Assembly: GCF_003259905.1 (NCBI RefSeq)
Contig: NZ_QLMG01000013.1
Location: forward strand, 1 to 64,000
Length of the DNA: 64,000 bases
Source: Salipiger aestuarii
Lineage (GTDB): Bacteria > Pseudomonadota > Alphaproteobacteria > Rhodobacterales > Rhodobacteraceae
Direction: 5' to 3'
In this document: one piece after another, positions 8,566-18,381 of the stretch
How the letters are laid out: every line of letters begins with the position of its first letter
How positions within the stretch are numbered: position 1 is the first letter of the stretch
The notes under the pieces: generated by a model
The model's input: the letters and a program-made list of their open reading frames with translations, nothing else
Told to the model about the DNA's origin: nothing
Databases searched by the model: none
Translations under genes and position numbers: made by a program

Positions 8566-10266
8566 TCATGCGGCAAGGTCATCCGGAGTGATGTCCATCA
8601 GCCCCCCATCCCCGGCGCGCACATGCGCCAGCAGCGCGACGTGTTCCGGCAGCAGGCGGGCGATATAGAACCGCGCCAGCTTGCCGCGCGCGCCGTCCGG
8701 TTCGGCCATGGCCGCACGCAGGTGGTAGTGCCCGCCCAGCACCCGCGCAAAGCTTCGCAGATAGGGCACGGCGGTCGCAAAACGCGCCGTCATGTCCTGC
8801 GCGACCAGCCATTCGGTCGTTTCGCGCAGGGATTCCGCAGCCTCCCACACGGCGCCGGCCAGATCGGGCAGCGCTGACTTGGCGGCTTCGGCCGCAGCCT
8901 CGATTTCGTCCAGCAGGGCAAAGGCGGCATCGCCACCGTCCATCAGCTTGCGGCCCACCATGTCCATCGCCTGAATGCCATTGGTGCCCTCGTAGATCGC
9001 CGTGACCCGCACGTCGCGATAGAATTGCGCCGCGCCGGTTTCCTCGATGTAGCCCATGCCTCCGTGCACCTGCACGCCCATCTGCGCGACTTCGCAGCCG
9101 ATGTCGGTGCCAAAGGCCTTGGCGATGGGGGTCAGAAACGCGGCACGCGCCGTCCAGGCCGCGTCACCCGTCGCGCGCGCCATGTCGATGCTGACCGCAC
9201 AGTCCAGTTCGATGGCGCGGGCGGTGAAAACCTCGGCCTTCATTGTCGCCAGCATCCGGCGCACATCGGCGTGGCCGATGATGGCGTCATAGTCCGCCGG
9301 ACCCTGCCGCCGTTCGTTCGCATAGGCCAGCGCCTGCTGATAGGCGGCCTCGGCACTGCCGACGCCCTGCCCGCCGACACCCAGCCGCGCGTTGTTCATC
9401 ATGGTGAACATCGCCTTCATACCGCCGCCGGGCGCGCCGACCATCCAGCCTGTGGCGCGCTCAAAGCTCATCACGCAGGTCGGTGAGCCGTGCAGCCCCA
9501 TCTTGTGTTCGAGGCTGACCACCCTGAGGCTGTTCGCGACACCCGGAGCGCCATCGGCATCGGGGATGAACTTGGGCACCATGAACAGGCTGATGCCCTT
9601 TGTGCCCGCAGGCGCCCCCGGCAGGCGGGCCAGAACAAGGTGGCAGACGTTTGCCGCGAAATCCGAATCTCCCCAGGAAATATAGATTTTTTGCCCCGAA
9701 ACCGCATAGGTGCCATCGCCGTTGTCCTCGGCCTTTGACGACAGCGCGCCCACGTCCGACCCCGCCTGCGGTTCGGTCAGGTTCATGGTGCCGGTCCATT
9801 CGCCGGAAATCAGCTTGGGCAGGTACAGCGCCTTCAACGCGTCGTCGGCGTGGTGTTCCAGCGCCTCGATCTGGCCTTGCGTGAGCAGCATGTTCAGTTG
9901 CAGCGCAAGACAGGCTCCGGCCATCATATCGTTCACCGCCGTCGCCACCGCCAGCGGCAGTCCCATCCCGCCGTGGTCTGGATCGGCGGTGATCGCCACC
10001 CAGCCCCCGTCGGCGATCGCCTTGTAGCCGTCCGCAAAGCCGGGCGATGTCCGCACCACACCGTTTTCCAGCACCGCCGGCGTCAGATCGCCCACGCGTT
10101 GCAGCGGGGCCATCACCTCGTCGCACAGCTTGGCCGCTTCGGTCAGGACGGCGCCCACCATGTCGGGAGTCGCGTCGGCAAAGCAGTCCGCGCTCTGGAC
10201 ACGGGAAAATCCCACCACCTTGTCCAGCAGGAAAGAAAATTCGCGAACGGGGGCGCGGTACGGCAT
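8566..10266 (-). CDS. Acyl-CoA dehydrogenase (FadE/DmdC type)
   Basis: 566 residues, the long form of bacterial acyl-CoA dehydrogenase with an extra C-terminal domain (about 470-566). It contains the flavin/substrate segment NLTEPQAGSDVGAL (about 160), KIYISWGD, and the HGGMGYIEE and YEGTNGIQAMD motifs typical of this branch. It oxidises an acyl-CoA and passes electrons through ETF. Close relatives in this lineage are annotated as 3-methylmercaptopropionyl-CoA dehydrogenase (DmdC) of DMSP demethylation or as FadE paralogues. Sequence alone does not separate these, so no symbol is given. The ATG at 10266 has GGAGC upstream; a TTG two codons earlier is less likely. Confidence 0.93.
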   Translation of the reverse strand: MPYRAPVREFSFLLDKVVGFSRVQSADCFADATPDMVGAVLTEAAKLCDEVMAPLQRVGDLTPAVLENGVVRTSPGFADGYKAIADGGWVAITADPDHGGMGLPLAVATAVNDMMAGACLALQLNMLLTQGQIEALEHHADDALKALYLPKLISGEWTGTMNLTEPQAGSDVGALSSKAEDNGDGTYAVSGQKIYISWGDSDFAANVCHLVLARLPGAPAGTKGISLFMVPKFIPDADGAPGVANSLRVVSLEHKMGLHGSPTCVMSFERATGWMVGAPGGGMKAMFTMMNNARLGVGGQGVGSAEAAYQQALAYANERRQGPADYDAIIGHADVRRMLATMKAEVFTARAIELDCAVSIDMARATGDAAWTARAAFLTPIAKAFGTDIGCEVAQMGVQVHGGMGYIEETGAAQFYRDVRVTAIYEGTNGIQAMDMVGRKLMDGGDAAFALLDEIEAAAEAAKSALPDLAGAVWEAAESLRETTEWLVAQDMTARFATAVPYLRSFARVLGGHYHLRAAMAEPDGARGKLARFYIARLLPEHVALLAHVRAGDGGLMDITPDDLAA

Positions 10267-10386
10267 GGGCAAGCTCCGATCAAGGTTGGCAAGACGCGAG
10301 GGCTCCGCTAGTCAAAGCGGATCATTCGCGGCGGCAGGGTAGCCATCCCGCACTTTAGGGCAACAGGAACGCGGCGTCACGAGCAC

Positions 10387-11334
10387 ATGACCGATACTTT
10401 ACGTCTGAAAGCATCCCCCCGGGGTCTGGCACGCGCCGCCACGGTACTGCAAGGCGGCGGGCTTGTCGCCTTTCCGACCGAGACGGTCTACGGCCTTGGC
10501 GGGGATGCCAGCAACGACCGCGCGGTCGCCCGGATCTATGAGGCCAAGGGCCGCCCGTCGTTCAACCCGCTGATCGTTCATTTCGCCGACCTTGCGACGG
10601 CGCAGGCCTATGTGCACTGGTCCGACATGGCGCAGCGCGTGGCCGATGCGCTGTGGCCGGGGCCGCTGACGCTGGTGCTGCCGCTGCGCGAGGGCGCGCG
10701 CCTGTCGAAACTGGTGACCGCGGGGCTGGACACGCTGGCGGTGCGGGTGCCCGCCAACCCGGTGGCCCGCGCGCTGCTGCGCGCGGCGGGCGTGCCGGTG
10801 GCCGCCCCGTCAGCCAACCGGTCCGGACGAATCAGCCCGACGCGCGCGGCGCATGTGCTGGAAACGCTGGATGGACGCATCGACGCGGTGCTGGACGGCG
10901 GCGCCTGCGACGTGGGGCTGGAATCCACCATCCTTGGGCTTGCGGGCAAGCCGACGCTGCTGCGCCCCGGCCGCGTCACCTGCGAACAACTGACCGATCT
11001 GCTGGGCCGCCCGGTGGCGCAGCGCAAGGACAGCGAGCAGATATCGGCCCCTGGCCAGCTTGGCTCGCACTACGCACCCAGCGCGCTGGTGCGGCTGAAC
11101 GCGGCAGAGTGGGAACCGGACGAGGCACGCCTGGCCTTTGGCCCGGTCGAAAGCTGCGATCTGAACCTGTCGCCAACGGGCGATCTGGTCGAAGCGGCGG
11201 CGAACCTGTTCGAATATCTCTACCGGCTGGATGCCACGGGGGCGCCGCGCATCGCGGTGATGCCGGTGCCCCATGTGGGGCTGGGCGTGGCGATCAACGA
11301 CCGGCTGAGCCGCGCCGCCGCCCCTAGAAACTGA
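10387..11334 (+). CDS. L-threonylcarbamoyladenylate synthase (Sua5/TsaC)
   Basis: 315 residues. The N-terminal YrdC-type domain (about 10-200) carries the basic substrate pocket (PTETVYGLGGDA, IYEAKGRPSFNPL, SANRSGRISPT). The C-terminal Sua5 domain (about 225-315) follows after an SPGQ-like linker (APGQLGSHYAPSAL). It makes threonylcarbamoyl-AMP from threonine, bicarbonate and ATP for the t6A37 modification of ANN-decoding tRNAs. The length identifies it as the two-domain Sua5 form. It is divergent from the acyl-CoA dehydrogenase, with about 120 bases between the starts. Confidence 0.95.
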   Translation: MTDTLRLKASPRGLARAATVLQGGGLVAFPTETVYGLGGDASNDRAVARIYEAKGRPSFNPLIVHFADLATAQAYVHWSDMAQRVADALWPGPLTLVLPLREGARLSKLVTAGLDTLAVRVPANPVARALLRAAGVPVAAPSANRSGRISPTRAAHVLETLDGRIDAVLDGGACDVGLESTILGLAGKPTLLRPGRVTCEQLTDLLGRPVAQRKDSEQISAPGQLGSHYAPSALVRLNAAEWEPDEARLAFGPVESCDLNLSPTGDLVEAAANLFEYLYRLDATGAPRIAVMPVPHVGLGVAINDRLSRAAAPRN

Positions 11335-11353
11335 ACGGCGATCAGGCGACGGA

Positions 11354-11929
11354 TCAGGCCGTGCCGCCTTCGCCCGACAACAGATGCGCGGGCACGCCCA
11401 TCGAGTTCAGCGCCGCCTCCCATTTCGACGAATCGGCGGTGCCGAACACCAGTTCGGGCGACGCCTCGCAGACCAGCCAGGCGTTCTGCGTCAGTTCTGT
11501 TTCCAGCTGTCCCGGCCCCCAGCCCGCATAGCCCAGCATCGCCATCCACTGGGCGGGGCCTTCTTCGACCGCGATGCCTTCCAGCACGTCGAGCGTGCCG
11601 GTCATGTGAAACGCGTCGTCCACCTTCAGCGTGGTCAGCCCGGATGCGTAATCGGGCGAATGCAGCACGAATCCCCGGCCCATTTCCACCGGGCCGCCGA
11701 AATGCACCTGCCGCCGTTCCAGCCCGGGCGCCGCGTCCATGGACAGCTGCTCCAGCAGCCCGGCCATGGTCACATCCTCGGACGGCTTGTTGACGATCAG
11801 GCCCATCGCTCCCTCGTCCGAATGCGCACACATGTAGATGACCGCGTGTTCAAAGCGCGGATCCCCCATGCCGGGCATGGCGATCAGAATACGGCCTGTC
11901 AGGTCGGAAGCGTCCGAAGCGATGTCCAT
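11354..11929 (-). CDS. YqgE/AlgH family protein
   Basis: 191 residues covering the whole YqgE (UPF0301) domain: LTGRILIAMPGMGDPRFEHA at the start, GAMGLIVNKP, a VHFGGPV motif, and the AMLGYAGWGPGQLE block. Its function is not well established. I place the start at 11929 because the conserved domain begins there; a longer open frame upstream is basic, Cys-rich and not conserved. It converges with the Sua5 gene. Confidence 0.93.
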   Translation of the reverse strand: MDIASDASDLTGRILIAMPGMGDPRFEHAVIYMCAHSDEGAMGLIVNKPSEDVTMAGLLEQLSMDAAPGLERRQVHFGGPVEMGRGFVLHSPDYASGLTTLKVDDAFHMTGTLDVLEGIAVEEGPAQWMAMLGYAGWGPGQLETELTQNAWLVCEASPELVFGTADSSKWEAALNSMGVPAHLLSGEGGTA

Positions 11930-12079
11930 GAAAGCCTTTCTTGCGTGTGTGGGCGTCCCTCCAACATGGCGCTGCAAGGGCAGGCTGGCAAGGGAGCAGC
12001 GGCAACACACCGCGCCCCGCACGCATCGCTCGCTGCGATGTGACTTGCGAACGGATTCGACGGGCCGCATGTGTTACCC

Positions 12080-12880
12080 ATGTTGACCCGCCTGACACAG
12101 ACCCTCGCCGCCTGCCTCGTGCTGGCCAGCGCGCTTGCCGCCCCCGTCGCCGCAGAGGAACCGGTCACAGCCCAGCTGCGCCCCGGCTGGCGCCTGCCCG
12201 ACGGCGACCACATTGCCGCGCTGCACCTGACGCTGGCGCCGGGGTGGAAGACCTACTGGCGCGCGCCCGGCGATGCCGGCATCCCGCCGCTGTTCGACTG
12301 GGCCGGATCGCGCAATATCGCAAGCCTGGGCGTGGTCTGGCCGACGCCGCATGTGTTCTGGCAATCGGGAATGCGGTCCATCGGGTACAAGGACGATCTG
12401 GTCCTGCCGATCCGAATCCATCCGCGCGGGCCGGGCGACATCCATCTGGAAACCGAAATGCAGATGGGGCTGTGCAAGGATATCTGCGTGCCCCATACAC
12501 TGCGGATTTCGGCGCGGCTTGCGCCCGACACGCGCCCCGATCCGATGATCGCCTCGGCGCTGGCCTCGGTGCCGTTCACCGCGCGCGAGGCCAGCGTCGG
12601 CCGTGTGCGCTGCACCGTCATGCCCGCCGGGGGTGGCCTGACCCTGCGCACCGAAATCGACATGCCCAGCAGCGGCGGCGCCGAAGACGCCGTGATCGAA
12701 GCGGGCCTGCCCGAAGTCTGGGCGTCCGAACCGTCGACCCACCGTAACGGCAACACGCTGGTCACCGAAAACCGCTTTATGCATATGGACGGCAAGCCCT
12801 TCATGATTGACCGCTCTCGGGTGCGCATCACCGTGCTGGGCGACGATCACGCCGTCGATATTCAGGGCTGCACCGGCTAA
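12080..12880 (+). CDS. Periplasmic protein with a DsbD N-terminal-like domain
   Basis: About 266 residues. A cleavable signal peptide runs to about residue 26 (...APVAAEE). The rest resembles the immunoglobulin-like alpha domain of DsbD, with the WKTYWRAPGDAGIPPLFDW block and a Cys pair in GLCKDICVPH. The membrane and thioredoxin domains of full DsbD are absent, so this is the stand-alone form. It may relay electrons to periplasmic thiols or help cytochrome c or metal-site maturation, by inference. The start could be the ATG at 12080 or a GTG three codons upstream. Confidence 0.82.
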   Translation: MLTRLTQTLAACLVLASALAAPVAAEEPVTAQLRPGWRLPDGDHIAALHLTLAPGWKTYWRAPGDAGIPPLFDWAGSRNIASLGVVWPTPHVFWQSGMRSIGYKDDLVLPIRIHPRGPGDIHLETEMQMGLCKDICVPHTLRISARLAPDTRPDPMIASALASVPFTAREASVGRVRCTVMPAGGGLTLRTEIDMPSSGGAEDAVIEAGLPEVWASEPSTHRNGNTLVTENRFMHMDGKPFMIDRSRVRITVLGDDHAVDIQGCTG

Positions 12881-12905
12881 GCCCGCCCCGCAAGGGCTGC
12901 TGCGA

Positions 12906-15900
12906 TCACGACCGGGCACGGCGCGATACCGCGAAGCTGGCAATCCACAGCAGCGTCACCACCCCCGCCACTCCCACCAAAAAGGTCGCAAAGGCCGCCG
13001 CCATCGGCGCAAGCCCCGCGACCGCCGGCAGCACGGCACCCGGCAGGCCCAGCGCCACCGCCCCCATCGTCGCCGCCAGCCAGACCAGCACCCCCCCCAG
13101 CACCGCCGTCAGGCCCAGCCGCGGACCGATCCGGCGAAAGCCCAGACCCCGGCGGAACGCTCTTAGACGCAGCCCGATGTCATGCTGCACCGCGATCAGC
13201 GCGGGCACCACCATCAGCACCAGAACCATCCCGAAGCCCAGCCCGTAACACAGGGTAATCACCGTCGGTTTGAGAAACTGCGCATCGCTCGACCGCTCGT
13301 AGAGCAGCGGAGCCAGGCCCATCACGGTGGTCGCCGTGGTCAGGAACACCGGCCTCAGCCGGTCCGACGCACCATCCACGATGGCCTGGAAAATGCCGCG
13401 ATCAGGGGCGTATTCGTCGATCTGCGTTACCAGAACAATGGAATCGTTGATGACGATCCCGGTCATCCCCAGCAGGCCCACCACGGTGAACATGCTCATC
13501 GGAACGTCCCATTGGTAGTGGCCGTAGACCGCCCCGACCAGCCCGAACGGGATCACCGACATCACCACCAGCGGCCGCGTCCAGCTGGCAAACACCCAGG
13601 CCAGCACAAGGTAGATGCCCAACAGCACCAGGGTCAGCCCGGTGCGGGCATCGGCAAGAAATTCACCCTCTTGCTCGGCCAGCCCCGAAAGCTGGTAGTC
13701 CACCTGCCGGTCGGCGGCGATGGTGGGCAGGATGTCCTGCTGAAGCGCCTGCATGATGTCGGCGGCGCGCTGCGGGTCGTCTTCGGAAATATCGCCGGTG
13801 ACAGAGATCAGCCGGATGCCGTTTTCCCGCCGCACCGTCGAAAAGCCGGTCTGGCGCGACACGCTGACAATATCGGCCAGCGGCACATAGGCGCCGCCCG
13901 GCGTGCGCATCTGCATCCGGTCCAGAAAATCCGCTGTCTGCTCGCTTTCGGGCAGTTCCACCCGGATCTCGGCCGAACGCGGCCCGTCGGGAAAGGTCGC
14001 CGCCTCGATCCCCGCCAGCCGATGGCGCAGAACGGTGCCCAGATCGTCGATGGTAAAGCCCAGCGCATCGCCTTGCGGGGTCAACTGCAACACCAGTTCT
14101 TCCTTGTCGTAGGACAGGTTGTCCTCGACCGCCGACACTTCGGGGAACGGCAGCAGCGCGGTCTTGAGATCCTCGGATGCCGCCTTGAGCGTGTCTGAAT
14201 CGGCGCCAAAGAACTGCACGTCCAGCGCGTCGCCCCCGGGGCCGGAGCGCCAGCTGCGAAAGCTGATGGTTTCGACCATGGGATGCGTCGAAAGCCGTTC
14301 CTGCAACACGCCCACCAGGGCAAAGCTGGAATAGGGGCGCAGGTCGGCGTCGATCAGCTCGATCGAGATGGCGCCCAGCTGGTCGGCGTCCTTGCTGTCG
14401 GTCCCGGCAAGCCCCGGCCACGCGTTGCCGCCGATTTCAGCCAGCACATAGGCGATGGGGTTGCGGCCGTGGCTGCGTTCGTATTCCAGCCCCACCTCCT
14501 GGACCGTGCTCTGCAGCATCTGCAACTGCGCCAGCGTGTCGGCGCGGGTGGCGCTGGCCACCATGGCGAAATTCCCCGTGACCGACGATTGCTCGGGGCC
14601 ATTGAAAAACCGCCAGGGCACGTCGCCCCTGATGACCAGCGCCACCTGGCTTGCCAGCAACAGCAGCGCCGCCGCAAGCACCACATAGCGCGCCCGCACC
14701 ACGCCCCACATGAACGGGCGGAACAGCGTTTCGCGCACCCAGCGGAAGCCCCGGTTCACCTGCCGCGACGGCCAGTCGTACCAATGCCGCTTTTGCGACG
14801 CACGAATGGCGTGGGACATGTGATTGGGCAGGATCAGAAAGCATTCGACCAGCGAGGCGATCAGCACCACGATCACCGTAAAGGGGATGTCCCTGATGAG
14901 ATCTCCGAACCGCCCGCCAATGGCCACAAGCCCGAAAAAGGCGATCACCGTGGTCAGCGTCGACGAAAATACCGGCAGCGCCATGCGCCGGGCCGCGGTT
15001 TCCGCCGCCTCGACCGGGCCAAGCCCGCGGCGGGACATGTGATCTGCGTGTTCGCCCACGACGATGGCATCGTCCACCACGATGCCCAGCGTCAGGATCA
15101 GCGCGAACAGCGACATCATGTTGATCGTCAGCCCCGAGGCATACATCAGTGCCAGCGCCGCCAGCATCGCGGTCGGAATGCCCATCGCCACCCAGATCGC
15201 CGTGCGCGCGTTCAGGAACAGAAACAAAAGCACCACCACAAGCGCAAGCCCGGTGGCACCATTGTCCAGCAGGATGTTGAGCCGGGCGGTGATCGCTTCG
15301 GCCCGCGTGCGGATCAGATCGATCCTGGTGCCCTGCGGCAATTGCGCCTGAAAGGCGCGGGCGACGTCTTCGACCTTGTGCTGTATCCTGATCGCGTCGC
15401 CTTCGGCCGACCGGTCGACCCGGATCGAGATCGCCGGGTGATCGCCGACGAAATAGGTGCGCTCGCGGTCGATGCCCTCAAGGCGCAGCCGCGCCACATC
15501 GCCGATGGTCAGCGTCGTGCCGTCCGGTTCGGACCGCAGCACGATGGCCGCGATGTCATCGGCGCTGCGGGTTTCGACACCGGCGCGGACACGGGCGTTG
15601 GCGCCGCTCACGTCTCCGGCGGGGTTGGCATCGACCTCGCCCGCGATGGCGTCGGCGATTTCGGCCATGGTGACGTCGAACCCCACAAGGTTGCGGGTCG
15701 GCACCTCGGCGATGATCCGCGGCGCCGCAAGGCCGCGGACGGTGGTGCGGGTGACGCCCTCGGCGAACAGGCGCAGCACGAGTTCATCGGCAAACCGCGC
15801 CAGCTGCGCCGTCTCGACCGGCCCCGAGATCACCACGTCGGTCACCCGATCGGCCCAGCCGCCCGAACGGATGACGGGATCGTCGGCGTCTTCGGGCAGA

Positions 15901-16274
15901 TTGGTGACGGTGTCGACGGCGGTTTCGACATCGTCGACCGCCTTCATCATGTTGTAGCCCGGTTCGAATTCCAGCTCGATGCGGGCGCTGCCCTCGGTCG
16001 AACGGCTTTCGGAATTGACCACGCCTTCGACGGTCAGAAGCGTGGGTTCCAGCACCTGGACGATGCCGATGTCCACATCCGTCGCCCCGGCGCCGTCCCA
16101 GGCGACGCTGACGGTCACATCGTCGTCGATGACATCGGGAAAGAACTGCGCCCGCATGTTCGGCGCGGCCAGCAGCCCGGCGGCGATGAGCATCACCAAC
16201 AGCAGGTTGGCGACGGTCGGATGCCGGGTGAAATACGAAAGGATGCCGCTGGCTTGTCCGGGGATCTGGCGCAT
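12906..16274 (-). CDS. RND-family efflux transporter permease
   Basis: 1122 residues with the AcrB-like repeat architecture: TM1 near residue 20, a large periplasmic loop, TM2-6 around 330-550, a second periplasmic loop and TM8-12 near 860-1110. TM4 holds the proton-relay pair as VDDAIVV. In the TM10 counterpart the sequence is INDSIVLV, with Asn where AcrB has its relay lysine. Such variants are common in environmental RND subfamilies. The C-terminus has extra hydrophobic spans (about 1045-1115) beyond the usual end. The adaptor gene lies three bases upstream, but no TolC-type channel is in the window. The substrate is unknown. Confidence 0.94.
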   Translation of the reverse strand: MRQIPGQASGILSYFTRHPTVANLLLVMLIAAGLLAAPNMRAQFFPDVIDDDVTVSVAWDGAGATDVDIGIVQVLEPTLLTVEGVVNSESRSTEGSARIELEFEPGYNMMKAVDDVETAVDTVTNLPEDADDPVIRSGGWADRVTDVVISGPVETAQLARFADELVLRLFAEGVTRTTVRGLAAPRIIAEVPTRNLVGFDVTMAEIADAIAGEVDANPAGDVSGANARVRAGVETRSADDIAAIVLRSEPDGTTLTIGDVARLRLEGIDRERTYFVGDHPAISIRVDRSAEGDAIRIQHKVEDVARAFQAQLPQGTRIDLIRTRAEAITARLNILLDNGATGLALVVVLLFLFLNARTAIWVAMGIPTAMLAALALMYASGLTINMMSLFALILTLGIVVDDAIVVGEHADHMSRRGLGPVEAAETAARRMALPVFSSTLTTVIAFFGLVAIGGRFGDLIRDIPFTVIVVLIASLVECFLILPNHMSHAIRASQKRHWYDWPSRQVNRGFRWVRETLFRPFMWGVVRARYVVLAAALLLLASQVALVIRGDVPWRFFNGPEQSSVTGNFAMVASATRADTLAQLQMLQSTVQEVGLEYERSHGRNPIAYVLAEIGGNAWPGLAGTDSKDADQLGAISIELIDADLRPYSSFALVGVLQERLSTHPMVETISFRSWRSGPGGDALDVQFFGADSDTLKAASEDLKTALLPFPEVSAVEDNLSYDKEELVLQLTPQGDALGFTIDDLGTVLRHRLAGIEAATFPDGPRSAEIRVELPESEQTADFLDRMQMRTPGGAYVPLADIVSVSRQTGFSTVRRENGIRLISVTGDISEDDPQRAADIMQALQQDILPTIAADRQVDYQLSGLAEQEGEFLADARTGLTLVLLGIYLVLAWVFASWTRPLVVMSVIPFGLVGAVYGHYQWDVPMSMFTVVGLLGMTGIVINDSIVLVTQIDEYAPDRGIFQAIVDGASDRLRPVFLTTATTVMGLAPLLYERSSDAQFLKPTVITLCYGLGFGMVLVLMVVPALIAVQHDIGLRLRAFRRGLGFRRIGPRLGLTAVLGGVLVWLAATMGAVALGLPGAVLPAVAGLAPMAAAFATFLVGVAGVVTLLWIASFAVSRRARS

Positions 16275-16277
16275 CGC

Positions 16278-17735
16278 TCAGCTGCCCATCCGGTCTTCCA
16301 GACGAGCGACGACCGATGCGGGCACCCGGTCCTGCGCCAGTTGTGCCAGAAGGGTCTGCCGGGCCTCGTCGGGCATCCGGGTGTTGGTTTCGACAAAGGC
16401 GACCAGCCGGGCGCGGCGTTCGGCGTCCAGTTCCAGCATCTCTTCGATGGCGGGATCGGGCGCCCCTTCGGCGCGCAGGGGGCGCACCTTGATGCCCGCG
16501 CCCAGCAGGGGGGTGCGCTGGGTGACGATGTCGCGCCCGGCCAGGGCATCGCCGCGCACCAGGATGTCATCGCCCTGCCGCCGCATCAGCGTAACCGGAA
16601 TCGCCTCAAGCCGGTCACCGTCGCCAATCGCCAGCACGTCGCCCGCGGCGTCCAGCGCCGTGGCGGGCAGCCGGGCCACCCGGTCCAGCGGCGGTTCCGT
16701 CACCTCGACGGTGACGAAATCGCCTGGCTTGAAACCGCCCGTCCGGCCCAGCGTCGCGTACAGCAGCCGGCCGGTCTGACCTTCCCCCACCGCGGCCCCT
16801 TCGCGGATCAGGCGACCGGTGGTTTCCAGCCGCCCGCCCAGCAGGTCCTGCACCACGCGCACCGGCGCCTCGCGCAGCGCGCCCGTATCGTCCAGCAGCC
16901 GGGTGTATTGCAGCACCGACACGCGGAACGCCACCTCAAGCGCGTTCGGATCCACCAGCGAAGCCAGCTGTTCGTTCGCCGACACCCGCCGCCCCGCAAC
17001 CACGCTCACGCCGGAAAGCTGGGCGTCGAAGGGCGCGCGGATTTCGGTTTCATCAAGCCTGCGCCGCGCATCCGCGCGCGCGATGCGGGCACGCGCCAGC
17101 GCTGTCTGCGCCGAGTTCACCCGCGCTTCGGCGGCGGCCAGCGACTGGCGGGCGGATGTCACCGCCTGGCGCGCGACCGAGGCCGCAAGCTCGGCCTCTT
17201 CGACCTGCGCGGTGGTGCCGACGCTGCGCGCCTCAAGGTCCGTCTGCCGTTCGAAGGCGCGCTGGCGCAACGCCGCCTGTTCCTCGACCCCCGCCAGCGC
17301 CTCGGCTTCCAGCACAGCGGCGCGGCGCGCCTCGCGCAGTTCGGCCTCGGCGTCGTCCAGATCGGTGTCGGCGCTGTCCAGCGCCGCCTCAAGATCCGCC
17401 GGCTGGATTCGCGCCAGCAACATGCCTTCGGCCACGCGCCCGCCCTCGACGAAGGCGGGATGGAAATCGACCAGCGTGCCCTCGATCGCGGTGCGCAGTT
17501 CCAGCGTGCGGCGGCTTTGCACCTCGCCAAAGGCGGTCAGCACCGGCGTCACCGTTTCGAACGATATCGGCAGGATGTTCACGGCGAACACCCGCTCGCG
17601 CGGCTCCGGCATGCGGGGGCTGTCGCTCAGCCGCGTCTGCACCGCGCCCTGTATCAGCGCCCCCGCCCAGACAAGCAGCCCCAGCGCGACGGACGCGAGA
17701 AACAGCCCGGTCAGGCTTTGACGAAGGAATCGCAT
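16278..17735 (-). CDS. RND efflux periplasmic adaptor (HlyD family)
   Basis: About 485 residues. It has a single N-terminal membrane anchor (about 10-30), a lipoyl-like half, a long alpha-helical hairpin rich in Ala/Arg/Glu (about 95-200), then the second lipoyl half and beta-barrel (AGRRVSANEQLASLVDP, about 225). It links the inner-membrane RND pump to an outer-membrane channel. The ATG at 17735 (MRFLRQS) gives a proper membrane anchor; a start twelve codons upstream is possible. The stop is three bases before the permease start, so the two are co-expressed. Confidence 0.92.
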   Translation of the reverse strand: MRFLRQSLTGLFLASVALGLLVWAGALIQGAVQTRLSDSPRMPEPRERVFAVNILPISFETVTPVLTAFGEVQSRRTLELRTAIEGTLVDFHPAFVEGGRVAEGMLLARIQPADLEAALDSADTDLDDAEAELREARRAAVLEAEALAGVEEQAALRQRAFERQTDLEARSVGTTAQVEEAELAASVARQAVTSARQSLAAAEARVNSAQTALARARIARADARRRLDETEIRAPFDAQLSGVSVVAGRRVSANEQLASLVDPNALEVAFRVSVLQYTRLLDDTGALREAPVRVVQDLLGGRLETTGRLIREGAAVGEGQTGRLLYATLGRTGGFKPGDFVTVEVTEPPLDRVARLPATALDAAGDVLAIGDGDRLEAIPVTLMRRQGDDILVRGDALAGRDIVTQRTPLLGAGIKVRPLRAEGAPDPAIEEMLELDAERRARLVAFVETNTRMPDEARQTLLAQLAQDRVPASVVARLEDRMGS

Positions 17736-17831
17736 GGGCGTCGTCCTGCAAAAAGGGGGCGGCGGAGCCAATTCGGGAAAGTCTAGCTGTCGATGATACC
17801 GCGCGCATCAGTCCTGATACGCACGATTGCG

Positions 17832-18374
17832 TCACTTCCGCCGGTGATGTTCATCCAGGCGTGGAAAAATTTCGACAAAATTGCAGGGGCGGTGCCGGTA
17901 ATCGAGCTGAAGCGACAGAATGTCGTCCCAGGCGTCCTTGCAGGCGCCGGTGCTGCCGGGCAGCGCAAACAGATAGGTGCCCCCCGCCACGCCCCCCGTG
18001 GCGCGGCTTTGTACCGCGCTGGTGCCGATCTTTTGCATCGACACGATGGTGAACACCGTGCCGAACGCGTCGATTTCCTTTTCATAGACGTCGCGATGGG
18101 CCTCGACGGAGACATCGCGTCCGGTCAGGCCGGTGCCCCCGGTCGACAGGATCACGTCGATGTCCGGGTCCGCCACCCAGGCGCGCAGCTGCCCGGCAAT
18201 GGCCGGTCGGTCGTCGGCGCAGATCGCGCGCGCCGCCAGCATGTGCCCAGCGTCGGTCAGCCGTTGCACCAGCGTATCGCCGGACCGGTCGTCGGACAGC
18301 GTTCGCGTGTCGCTGACGGTCAGCACCGCGATGCGCACGGGGATGAAATCTCTGGTCTCGTCGATGCGCGACAT
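17832..18374 (-). CDS. moaB: Molybdenum cofactor biosynthesis protein B
   Basis: 180 residues of the MogA/MoaB family with the molybdopterin-binding motifs STGGTGLTGRDV (about 81-92), SDTR, and the LFALPGSTGA block. MoaB-type proteins adenylylate molybdopterin before metal insertion. I set the start at 18374, giving MSRIDETRDFIPVRIAV; the longer open frame upstream overlaps the next gene. It lies eight bases after the secreted-protein gene on the same strand. Confidence 0.93.
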   Translation of the reverse strand: MSRIDETRDFIPVRIAVLTVSDTRTLSDDRSGDTLVQRLTDAGHMLAARAICADDRPAIAGQLRAWVADPDIDVILSTGGTGLTGRDVSVEAHRDVYEKEIDAFGTVFTIVSMQKIGTSAVQSRATGGVAGGTYLFALPGSTGACKDAWDDILSLQLDYRHRPCNFVEIFPRLDEHHRRK

Positions 18375-18381
18375 GGGGGGT

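Noticed and set aside
14283-17786. Open frame of 1167 codons on the plus strand
   Set aside because: It is antisense to the RND permease and adaptor, is rich in Arg, Gln, His and Gly, and has no recognisable domain. High-GC third positions leave the opposite frame open.
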